Shown here piece by piece: positions 50,078 to 57,227 of a stretch of 64,000 nt of DNA (the first letter of the stretch is position 1; every line of letters begins with the position of its first letter). The stretch is from Nonomuraea harbinensis (lineage in GTDB: Bacteria; Actinomycetota; Actinomycetes; Streptosporangiales; Streptosporangiaceae). Position numbers and translations under genes: made by a program. The notes under the pieces were generated by a model, which was not told the origin of the DNA, did no database searches, and was given only the letters and a program-made list of their open reading frames with translations. The stretch covers positions 101,327 through 165,326 of the forward strand of contig NZ_JAHKRN010000016.1 in NCBI RefSeq assembly GCF_019396385.1, written 5' to 3'.

Positions 50078-51442
50078 AGGGCCGATGCGTTCTCGACTGG
50101 TGGGACACACACGGGCTCGATGGGGCCGGGCGGTTGAGGGGGCACCCCGGGGTACAGATGGCAAACGCGACCCCTGATGATCGTTGGGTGTCTACGCCAG
50201 TCGATCAAGAACAGGGGCCGCGTTCGCGTGCCATCATCCCCGATCAACGTGCTCGCCCGCCACCTGGAGCACGTCACCGTCACCGACCCGCTGATTGACC
50301 TGCCCGACCTGCCAACCCTGGCCGAGGTCCTGGACGCCGTCCCCGACCCGCGAAGCCGCCAGGGACGCCGCTACCGGCTCGGCCCGCTGCTGGCGTTATC
50401 CCTGCTCGCCGTCCTCAACGGAGCAACATCCCTGGTAAGGATCACCCGGTTCATCAACGGATATGACCCCGACCTGCGCGCCCGAGCCGGCCTGCCCGGC
50501 ACCGCACGACTGGCCACCAGCACCCTGGGACGCCTGCTCGCCCGCCTCGACGGCGACGCCTTCGACACCGCCACCTGCAACTACCTGGCCATCCTCACCA
50601 CCGATGCGCCACCCACCAGCAGCCCGTACCCAAGCCGGGCTCCGCTGTCCGGCCTCGCCGTGGACGGCAAGACCCTGCGCGGCAGCCGCACCGCCGACGG
50701 CACCACGGTCCACCTGCTGGCCGCCATTCGCCATGACACCCAGACCGTCGTGGCCCAACGCCAGATCGAGGCCAAGAGCAACGAGATCCCCGCGTTCACG
50801 CCGCTGCTGTCCCACCTGGACCTGACCGGCGCAGTGGTCACCGCCGACGCCCTGCACACCCAGCACGACCACGCCCGCCACATCAACGCCGCCGGCGGCC
50901 ACTACCTGTTCATCGTCAAAGGCAACCAGCCCACCCTGCACCGCCGGCTCAAGGCCCTGCCCTGGCGCGAAGCGGTCCTGAACGACCGCACCGACGAACA
51001 AGACCACGGCCGCCGCGAGATCCGCCGGATGAAGATCTGCACCGTCCGCCCTGACCTGCCCTTCCCGCATGCCGCCCAGGCCATCCAGGTCAAACGCCGC
51101 CGCACCGACCACCGCACCGGCAAGACCACCATCGTCACCGTCTACGCCGTCACCAGCCTGCCACCGGGACGCATCACCCATGCCCAGCTCGCCGCCTTGA
51201 TCCGCGGGCACTGGTGTGTTGAGGTCCTGCATCACATCCGCGACGTCACCTACCGCGAGGACGCTTCCCGCGTCCGCACCGGCACCGCACCCCGAGTCAT
51301 GGCCAGCCTCCGCAACCTGGCCATCGGCCTGGCCCGCCTCATCGGCTGGACCAACATCGCCGCCGCCACCGACCACTACCGCAGCCACCCAGCCGACGCT
51401 CTTCAGCTACTCGGTTTCACCACCTGAGAACGCTTCGGCCCT
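50078..51442 (+). mobile_element. ISAs1-family insertion sequence, complete
   Basis: A 1365-bp insertion sequence. The ends are AGGGCCGATGCGTTCTC (left) and, inverted, AGGGCCGAAGCGTTCTC (right), one mismatch in 17. It is flanked by an 11-bp direct repeat GGGGACAGCAG at 50066-50076 and 51443-51453, i.e. a target-site duplication. The near-perfect ends and clean duplication suggest a recent insertion. Confidence 0.88.
50228..51427 (+). CDS. ISAs1 family transposase
   Basis: A 399-residue DDE transposase. It has an N-terminal DUF4158/H-repeat-like region (LAEVLDAVPDPRSRQGRRYRLGPLLALSLLAVL), then the catalytic core with the first Asp in LAVDGKTLRGSR, the second in VVTADALHTQHDHAR and the Glu in YREDASRVRTG. 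The start is set at GTG 50228 with an upstream AGGGG; an ATG at 50177 would add 17 residues. The gene is intact. Confidence 0.92.
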   Translation: MPSSPINVLARHLEHVTVTDPLIDLPDLPTLAEVLDAVPDPRSRQGRRYRLGPLLALSLLAVLNGATSLVRITRFINGYDPDLRARAGLPGTARLATSTLGRLLARLDGDAFDTATCNYLAILTTDAPPTSSPYPSRAPLSGLAVDGKTLRGSRTADGTTVHLLAAIRHDTQTVVAQRQIEAKSNEIPAFTPLLSHLDLTGAVVTADALHTQHDHARHINAAGGHYLFIVKGNQPTLHRRLKALPWREAVLNDRTDEQDHGRREIRRMKICTVRPDLPFPHAAQAIQVKRRRTDHRTGKTTIVTVYAVTSLPPGRITHAQLAALIRGHWCVEVLHHIRDVTYREDASRVRTGTAPRVMASLRNLAIGLARLIGWTNIAAATDHYRSHPADALQLLGFTT

Positions 51443-51463
51443 GGGGACAGCAGGGACAGTTCC

Positions 51464-52756
51464 TCAGGGTGTCACAGTTGTCAGCGCGTCCTCGATCGCC
51501 TTTGCCCCTGAAGCGCCTACCTTCGTCAGATCATGGGCGGCGTGGCGAAGTTCAGTCACGGCGTAGGTGTTGACGGCCACAGCATCCAGGACCACTTCCT
51601 TGGCGATGGCAGTTGCGGCTTCGGCGTCGCCCTGGAGGATGTGGGCGCGGGCGAGGCAGGCTCCGTACCAGGCTCTGTCGCGGCGGTAAGACTTGGGCAG
51701 GCTGGATAGGCCGCGTTGGAGGTAGTCGGTAGCGCGGCGGCCGTCGCCGAGTTCCAGCTCGGCCATGCCGCGTTGCATGAGGAACCAGTCCTCGTCGTAG
51801 AAGTACATCCAGGGCGGCTCGTCCTCGGGGCGCTCGACTGCGTGCCGGATGAGGTCTTCGGCCTGTCCGAGCATGGTGCGGGCGGCGTTGGCGTCGCCCA
51901 TCTGGGCGTGCCCGCGGGCGGCCATCTGGGCGGCCATGCCCTGTACGCCGGGTGTGGTGCGGCCGTCGTGCCAGCGGGAGGCTTCGGCCAGGCGGACGCA
52001 GCGGTGCGGGTCGCCGAGACTCCACGCTTGGTGGGCGCGCATGTTGAGGGTGGTGGCGGCCAGGCGGGAGTCGCCGGCCTCGATGGCCCAGGCGTGGGAG
52101 CGGTCGTACCAGGCCAGGGCGGCGGCGGCCAGGCGGGAGTCGCCGGCCTCGATGGCCCAGGCGTGGGAGCGGTCGTACCAGGCCAGGGCGGCGGCGGGCT
52201 GGCGGGAGTCGTGGCACATCCAGGCGATGAATTGGGCGTACTGAGCTAGCACCGCGACGGCCCGGTCAGCGAGCTGACCGCGGGCACCTCGGGCCAGGTC
52301 TGCGACGGTGGACAGTTGGGCGTGGACGAGGGGCAGTAGGGGGCGGCTGCCGATGGTGTCCTCGACGCGGCGATGCTCGGCCAGGCAGTGTTCCAGCCAT
52401 TGCACGGTGGCCACATCGACGCGGCGCGGCTGCTCGATGGCGCGGGTGATGCGCTCGTACAGGTCCGCGTCCGGTGCCAGTGACGGCAGGGCCAGCGCGG
52501 GAACCGGTGTGGTGGTCGTGCCGAAGAGTTGGTCCTCGGCCACGTCGAAGGCGGCGCAGTAGAGCCGGGTGTAGAAGGCGTCCGGTCGGTGCTCGCCGGT
52601 CTCATGGCCCCGGATACGCCGGATGAGGCTGTCCACCTCCGGCAGGGGCTTATCTGACACGCGGGCCAGTTCGCGGGCCAGGTCATGCTGTGACCAGCCA
52701 CGCGTTTTACGAGCCGCGAGCAGGCGGGCTGCCCACAGCGGGGCGGGCTCGTTCAT
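51464..52756 (-). CDS. XRE-family regulator with TPR domain, internally duplicated
   Basis: A 430-residue actinomycete regulator: a helix-turn-helix near the N-terminus (LLAARKTRGWSQHDLARELARV) followed by TPR-like helices. A 23-residue unit (ALAWYDRSHAWAIEAGDSR core) is repeated exactly in tandem at about residues 187-232, adding one helical repeat. GGAGGTG precedes ATG 52756. Proteins of this kind usually sit beside small DUF397-type or similar partner genes; here it diverges from two small genes at 52861 and 53125. Confidence 0.82.
   Translation of the reverse strand: MNEPAPLWAARLLAARKTRGWSQHDLARELARVSDKPLPEVDSLIRRIRGHETGEHRPDAFYTRLYCAAFDVAEDQLFGTTTTPVPALALPSLAPDADLYERITRAIEQPRRVDVATVQWLEHCLAEHRRVEDTIGSRPLLPLVHAQLSTVADLARGARGQLADRAVAVLAQYAQFIAWMCHDSRQPAAALAWYDRSHAWAIEAGDSRLAAAALAWYDRSHAWAIEAGDSRLAATTLNMRAHQAWSLGDPHRCVRLAEASRWHDGRTTPGVQGMAAQMAARGHAQMGDANAARTMLGQAEDLIRHAVERPEDEPPWMYFYDEDWFLMQRGMAELELGDGRRATDYLQRGLSSLPKSYRRDRAWYGACLARAHILQGDAEAATAIAKEVVLDAVAVNTYAVTELRHAAHDLTKVGASGAKAIEDALTTVTP
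52061..52198. repeat. Exact 69-bp tandem duplication inside the XRE-TPR gene
   Basis: The 69-bp unit starting CAGGCGGGAGTCGCCGGCCT occurs twice head to tail, keeping the reading frame (23 codons per unit), and a third partial copy (GGCGGGAGTCG) follows. The copies look identical, which points to a recent slippage event or an assembly artefact. Confidence 0.85.
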
Positions 52757-52860
52757 CCGGCACACCTCCGAGGGGAGAGGAGCGGACACGGGGCGGACAT
52801 CCCAGGTCGCCGCTCGGTGTCCTCTGTTGAGCTGTTACCGCCTGTAGCTGGGATGTATGC

Positions 52861-53121
52861 ATGTTCAGCGACAGCGACGGCTTTTACGCATGGACGGCCA
52901 GCGACGAGTCCGGCCGGGGCGTCTGCGGCATCACGGCCCAGCCCGAACGAGCCGCCGCGTTGCTGGCCCGGTCGCTCTGCGAGCTGGCTCCGGGAGCGAC
53001 GGGCACGGTCCGCCTGGTGCGCCTGGACCGGCTGGCGCGACGTCCCTCCTACATCTACGGCCCGACCGTGCTGTGCTTGCGGCGCACGGAGCAGGCCGCC
53101 GTGATCGTCGCGGGTGACTGA
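52861..53121 (+). CDS. Small hypothetical protein
   Basis: An 86-residue protein that I do not recognise: FSDSDGFYAWTASDESGRGVCGITAQPERAAALLARSL followed by a basic middle and a beta-like end (GPTVLCLRRTEQAAVIVAGD). It is divergent from the XRE-TPR regulator gene and 3 bp before another small gene. Such small genes beside XRE-TPR regulators may encode the partner or output protein. Confidence 0.6.
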   Translation: MFSDSDGFYAWTASDESGRGVCGITAQPERAAALLARSLCELAPGATGTVRLVRLDRLARRPSYIYGPTVLCLRRTEQAAVIVAGD

Positions 53122-53124
53122 GCC

Positions 53125-53403
53125 GTGCAGGAGTGGGAGCCGTACGTGCAGTACGGCATGCTGCGGGTGCGGGAGACCTCGTGCTGCGGGGAGTACGAGT
53201 GGTGCTGTGAGGGCGGCCTGTACTTCGTGCTGCGCCGCAACGGTGAAGGGTACGAGGCGACGCCCCGGAGCCGCTATGCCCAGGCCCGGCCCGTCTGGGA
53301 AGCCCTCATCCGCAATCATCGGCACACCTCCCAGCGTCAAAGAGACGGCAAGCCGACCAGCTCAGGCTGCGACAGGGCACGCCCCTCTGCCGGGAAGAGC
53401 TGA
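53125..53403 (+). CDS. Small hypothetical Cys-containing protein
   Basis: A 92-residue protein from GTG 53125. Its core ETSCCGEYEWCCEGGLYFVLRR has two CC pairs. It overlaps the 3' end of the convergent gene at 53337 by 67 bp, so the C-terminal third may not be conserved. Follows the 52861 gene almost directly. Function unknown. Confidence 0.5.
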   Translation: MQEWEPYVQYGMLRVRETSCCGEYEWCCEGGLYFVLRRNGEGYEATPRSRYAQARPVWEALIRNHRHTSQRQRDGKPTSSGCDRARPSAGKS

Positions 53404-54125
53404 TAGACCGCCTCACGGATCACCTCGTCCCGCACGCGTGCGACGAACTCCTCGGGAGTGCCACCGCACAGACGGCGCAGTTCGGGGGAGTCGTCCAGAA
53501 GGCTCTGGATCAACGTGGGTTGATCGACCAGGCGTCGGGCCTGGCCGGTCCCGTCCGTCAGGCAGCCGTGGCGGCCCACGTAGACGAAGCACGGAGGCAG
53601 CCGGACGTCGGATTCCAGGGTGACGGGGTGGCGGTCGGCGGGCAGGAGGCGACGCCAGTAGTTGGGTTCGGTGACGTCCAGCGTCGCCAGCTCGCGATCG
53701 TCGAGCCAGAGCACGAACAGTCGGGAGGTCTCGCCCGGTGCCTCCACCGGCACCGCGGGTACGTACCCCCAACGGTTCACATGGGCTGAAACACCAGGCG
53801 CGATGCCGTCGACGTCGGCCAGGGTCATGGGGATAACGGGCCGGATCGCGTGGCTGACGAACTTGCGCCGCATCTGGCTGGGCGAGGCGTTGGATCCCAC
53901 CGCCACCACCGGATAGCGCTCCGACATGGGCGAGCAGCCAAGCCGAACCAGGATCTTGTCCAGCGTCTCGTCCCCGGCCTGCCACTCCTCGGCCGGAGTC
54001 CCGTCGATCGGGAGCAAGGCCAGGTACTCGTCGTCCACGAGGACGCCGGAGGTGGCGGGGATGCGGCCCGGATAGGTGAGGGGGCGCGCCATCGGGTCGT
54101 CGTGGAAGAGATCGGTTTCGGTCAC
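53337..54125 (-). CDS. Hypothetical protein with possible gamma-glutamylcyclotransferase-like fold
   Basis: A 262-residue soluble protein. The segment VVAVGSNASPSQMRRKF resembles the YGSN substrate loop of GGCT/AIG2-type proteins, and RLFVLWLDDRELATLDVTEPNYWRRLLP fits the strand-helix-glutamate region of that fold. The match is suggestive only. It overlaps the GntR gene stop (ATGA), so both are cotranscribed and it may be part of the element's regulatory module. Confidence 0.55.
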   Translation of the reverse strand: MTETDLFHDDPMARPLTYPGRIPATSGVLVDDEYLALLPIDGTPAEEWQAGDETLDKILVRLGCSPMSERYPVVAVGSNASPSQMRRKFVSHAIRPVIPMTLADVDGIAPGVSAHVNRWGYVPAVPVEAPGETSRLFVLWLDDRELATLDVTEPNYWRRLLPADRHPVTLESDVRLPPCFVYVGRHGCLTDGTGQARRLVDQPTLIQSLLDDSPELRRLCGGTPEEFVARVRDEVIREAVYQLFPAEGRALSQPELVGLPSL

Positions 54126-54883
54126 GAGGCGTCCAGCTCGTAAACGAGGGTGTGCCGGTCTCCCGGGGCCACGGTGATCATGACGCGTACGGGGCGGCCT
54201 TCGGCGTCATAGCCCGTGCGCATGTGCTCGGCCACTGGGGTGCCGGCGGGCAGCCCGAGCCGGGCGGACTCGTCCTTGGTGGGCATCCGGGTCTGGATCT
54301 CGTCCACCAGCCGCACCTGCGCGCGGCCGATGGACGCCAGTAGACCGCCCGGGGCGCTCACGTCCTTCGGTTGCATGAGCGGGGTGCCTCTGGCGATGTC
54401 CTCGGGGAAGTAACCGTCGGCCGTCTGGAAGGGCACGTCGTCCACGTACCGGACCCGACGCCGGACCACCACGATGTCCTTTTCGGCGTCGAGGCCGAGG
54501 CGTTCGGCGACTGCTGGTGGCGGGATCTCCAGGCCGACGCTGACTTCCTGGAGGGGGACGCGGCCTTGCTCCCGGACCTCGGTGGCCCAGGCATCGGCGT
54601 CGGCGCTGTGGTTGCTCTGGTTCTCGAAGTGGGAGAGGTGCCAGCGTAGGCGCGTCTGTGAGCGGACGGTACGGCCGCGGCCTCGGCCGCTGCTGAGCAG
54701 CCCTTCGTTGGTGAGCTGTTGCAGCGCTTGCCGGACGGTCTGACGCGACACGCCGTGTGTCTCTGCCAGTTCCTGTTCTGGCGGCACCGTGTCGCCCGGT
54801 GCCAGTTCACCCCGCTCTATCGACGTACGCAGGGCATCCGCGACGCGTTCGTAGAGCGCGCGGGAGTCAGATCCGGTTGGCAC
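54122..54883 (-). CDS. GntR/HutC-family repressor, KorSA-like
   Basis: A 253-residue GntR-type regulator. The N-terminal winged helix (YERVADALRTSIERGELAPGDTVPPEQELAETHGVSRQTVRQALQQLTNEGLL) is followed by a UTRA-like domain typical of KorSA/TraR repressors that keep AICE transfer and replication off. The GTG start has AAGGAGG upstream. Three GTACGTAC palindromes lie between it and the divergent element genes. Confidence 0.85.
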   Translation of the reverse strand: MPTGSDSRALYERVADALRTSIERGELAPGDTVPPEQELAETHGVSRQTVRQALQQLTNEGLLSSGRGRGRTVRSQTRLRWHLSHFENQSNHSADADAWATEVREQGRVPLQEVSVGLEIPPPAVAERLGLDAEKDIVVVRRRVRYVDDVPFQTADGYFPEDIARGTPLMQPKDVSAPGGLLASIGRAQVRLVDEIQTRMPTKDESARLGLPAGTPVAEHMRTGYDAEGRPVRVMITVAPGDRHTLVYELDAS

Positions 54884-54905
54884 GTGAGTCCTCCTTGGAC
54901 AACTT

Positions 54906-54992
54906 GTACGTACTCACCGTACCAAGACGCTTGACAGTGATCGAGCAATCATGGAGAGTACGTACACAGCACGGAGTACGGAGAGTACGTAC
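54906..54992. promoter_or_regulatory. Iterated GTACGTAC operators of the element
   Basis: The palindrome GTACGTAC occurs at 54906-54913, 54958-54965 and 54985-54992, with half-sites GGAGTACGG (54973-54981) and CCGTACC (near 54917). TTGACA at 54931-54936 could be a rightward -35 element. The array covers the divergent promoters of the KorSA-like gene and of the rightward genes, as expected for a master repressor. Confidence 0.75.
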
Positions 54993-55095
54993 TTAGCTCG
55001 ACGGGCTTCGTGTGCCAACAGAAAAGCCGGAGCGCGGTCCTGGTCGCCAAACGAGATCCGCACCCCGGCGCCCCTTCAAGAGAGGTGTCTTCATC

Positions 55096-55284
55096 ATGAC
55101 CTACGGGTCCAAGAACCTGCAGTACGTCACCATCCCGGCCGAAGTCGTCCAGTGGACGTGCCTGGTATGCGAGGGCATCGAGGAGACCTCGCCCGGCTAT
55201 GAGCCGCCGTCGCCGCTCCTGTGCCCGTCATGCATCCGGCTCGCCCTGGTCGAGTCGCTGCGCGCCCTGGGCGTGAAGCTGTGA
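55096..55284 (+). CDS. Small zinc-ribbon-like protein
   Basis: A 62-residue protein with CLVC and CPSC pairs 22 residues apart, a probable zinc ribbon. It is the first rightward gene after the operator array, and its stop overlaps the GTG of the WhiB gene. Typical AICE small gene; function unknown. Confidence 0.7.
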   Translation: MTYGSKNLQYVTIPAEVVQWTCLVCEGIEETSPGYEPPSPLLCPSCIRLALVESLRALGVKL

Positions 55285-55604
55285 CGGGCCGCGAGAGCGC
55301 GCCGATCCGCGCCGACAAGCTGGCCGACCTGCTGGACGACCTCATCAACGCCGCTCCTGCCTGCGACTCCGGCCAGGCCGACCTGTTCATCGGCCCCGCC
55401 GACGAGCCCGACGAGGAGCGGCAGCGGCGCGAGGCACAGGCCAAGAGCATCTGCCTCGGCTGCCCGGCACGTGCCGCGTGTCTGGCCTACAGCCTGGCGC
55501 TCAACCCGGACGAAGGTGTCTGGGCCGGTTACACCGCCACCGAGTTGGAGGGCCTGAACCGGTTGCTGGCCTTTATCCCGCCGCCCAGGCGGGAGGTGGC
55601 CTGA
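55281..55604 (+). CDS. WhiB-family Fe-S transcription factor
   Basis: A 107-residue WhiB-like protein with four cysteines, C28, C58, C61 and C67 (CLGCPARAACLAYSLA), and the following GVWAGYT turn. It lacks an obvious long basic C-terminal tail. WhiB proteins carry a [4Fe-4S] cluster and bind sigma factors. Presence in the element suggests control of its own or host genes. It overlaps genes on both sides. Confidence 0.88.
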   Translation: MTGRESAPIRADKLADLLDDLINAAPACDSGQADLFIGPADEPDEERQRREAQAKSICLGCPARAACLAYSLALNPDEGVWAGYTATELEGLNRLLAFIPPPRREVA

Positions 55605-55996
55605 TGAGCTGCCGCTTCCAGTGCCCCGACTGCGGCACCCGATCGGCCAGCCCCTCCGGCTGCCGCCGCTGCGGCGCCTCGGCCGGACGCCAGATCCAGC
55701 GCTGCCACCGCCCACGGCGTGCGCTGCCTGCCCGGCTGCCGCCTGCTCACCCGTTCCCAGTGGAGCTGACCATGATTTCCGTCCTCGTCTACCTGCTGGT
55801 CTTCCTCGCCGGAGGCCTGTTCATCGAACTCGTACGCATGGGCCAGGAGCGCTACCGGCAGTGGCAGGTCTCACGCGCCACCATCCGCCAGGGCGACTCC
55901 CTGGAGATGGTCGCCCGAGGCTGGGCCGCGTCCCCGCGGAACTGGTGCAACAAGCCCGCCTGCCCGCGCTGCTGGGGACGGCGGTGGAGCCGATGA
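55604..55996 (+). CDS. Zinc-ribbon plus membrane small protein (possibly two start sites)
   Basis: A 130-residue reading: an N-terminal zinc ribbon (CPDC...CRRCG), then a membrane segment starting at MISVLVYLLVFLAGGLFIELV and a C-terminal CNKPACPRCWGRR. A second start at ATG 55772, with GTGGAG just before it, gives the 74-residue membrane part alone; the zinc-ribbon part may then be a separate or fused gene. Starts and ends overlap its neighbours, so it is in the transfer operon. Resembles Spd-type small proteins by position only. Confidence 0.6.
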   Translation: MSCRFQCPDCGTRSASPSGCRRCGASAGRQIQRCHRPRRALPARLPPAHPFPVELTMISVLVYLLVFLAGGLFIELVRMGQERYRQWQVSRATIRQGDSLEMVARGWAASPRNWCNKPACPRCWGRRWSR

Positions 55997-57018
55997 ACCC
56001 CATCCACAACTCACCGGACGGAGCACCCGCCATGCCTACCGCCAGTCTGCGCCCGCTCTCGGAAGGAGAGCGGACCCTGATCTCGGTCACCGCCGCCGCT
56101 GTCGGCGTGCTGGGCCTGATCGGGTTCGTCATCTCGTTCGCCACCGTCATGGAGGCGGCCAAGCCCACCTTCGGCCCGCTCTCCTTCATGCTGCCCCTGG
56201 GCGTGGACCTGGGCATCGCGGTGTTCTCCGCGCTGGACATCGTCCTGGCCCGACTCGACATGCGGGTGCGCTGGCTGCGCTTCATCCCATGGACGCTGAC
56301 GGCCGCCACCGTCTACCTCAACATCGCCGCCTACGCCGACGCACCCGGCGGGCCTGACTGGTTCGCCGTCGTCGCCCACGCGATCCTGCCCGGCCTGTGG
56401 GTGGTGGCCGTCGAGATCGGCACACACGCCGTACGCAAGCACGCCCATCTGGCCAGCCCGTCCCGCCGACTCGACAGCATCCGTGTCTCGCGCTGGCTGC
56501 TGTCTCCGCTCCCCACGTTCGCGCTGTGGCGGCGCATGGTGCTGTGGGAGGTGCGTTCGTACCCCGATGCCCTGCACCGCGAGCGGGAACGCATCCTGGC
56601 CAAGACCGACCTGCAAGACCGCTACGGACGTCTGTGGCAGTTCAAGGCCACCCGCCGCGAGCGAGCACTGTACAAGCTCGGCGAGCTGGCCCCGGCCGGC
56701 ACGCAGACGGCGCAGCTTCCGCCGCCTTCTCTGGTACGCCCGGCCCTGACCGCCGCACCTGTCCGGAAGCCGTCGTCCCGCAGGCCCAAGGCACGGAAGA
56801 GCACCCGTGCGGCTGTCGCCCCGTCCAAGGTGGACGACTTGATGCCGCTGGGCTGGCAGATCGCCGCCGACCACGAGACGCGCGGCATCACGCTCACGCG
56901 GGACCGACTGCGCGACGCCGTCCGCCAGACCGGCCGATCCATCTCCACCGACCGCGCAGGCGCGTTGCTCGCCCGCCTGCGCACCGAGACCAGCCCGGCC
57001 ACGCAGGAGGCAGCTTGA
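55993..57018 (+). CDS. DUF2637-type membrane protein (Spd-like)
   Basis: A 341-residue protein with four hydrophobic segments in the first 170 residues (ISVTAAAVGVLGLIGFVISFATVM, LSFMLPLGVDLGIAVFSALDIV, FIPWTLTAATVYLNIAAYAD, HAILPGLWVVAVEIGTHAV), as in DUF2637 proteins found in actinomycete plasmids and AICEs. The basic C-terminal tail contains a winged-helix-like region. Probably part of intramycelial spread functions. ATGA overlap with the previous gene. Confidence 0.8.
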   Translation: MNPIHNSPDGAPAMPTASLRPLSEGERTLISVTAAAVGVLGLIGFVISFATVMEAAKPTFGPLSFMLPLGVDLGIAVFSALDIVLARLDMRVRWLRFIPWTLTAATVYLNIAAYADAPGGPDWFAVVAHAILPGLWVVAVEIGTHAVRKHAHLASPSRRLDSIRVSRWLLSPLPTFALWRRMVLWEVRSYPDALHRERERILAKTDLQDRYGRLWQFKATRRERALYKLGELAPAGTQTAQLPPPSLVRPALTAAPVRKPSSRRPKARKSTRAAVAPSKVDDLMPLGWQIAADHETRGITLTRDRLRDAVRQTGRSISTDRAGALLARLRTETSPATQEAA

Positions 57019-57227
57019 CCGCCCACCCGTTGACCGGAGAACCGCCGCCGGTCCGACCGCACGGACCGACCGCCGACACCACCACGACAGCCCGCGCTGA
57101 CGAGACACGGTCCGACCGCGCATCGTTCCTGATCAAGCCAGTACGGGACGCGGCCTCATCCGCCAAGACTCCAGCCGCGCCCCGCCACCCCGCAACCGCC
57201 AAGGCACACGAGGTGCACACATCATGA
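57015..57227 (+). CDS. Small hypothetical protein with TTG start
   Basis: A 70-residue, Pro/Thr/Ala-rich, probably disordered protein. The start is a TTG overlapping the previous stop (TTGA) with AGGAGG 5 nt upstream, and its end overlaps the ATG of the traB-like gene. Its existence rests on coupling and position alone. Confidence 0.45.
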   Translation: MTAHPLTGEPPPVRPHGPTADTTTTARADETRSDRASFLIKPVRDAASSAKTPAAPRHPATAKAHEVHTS

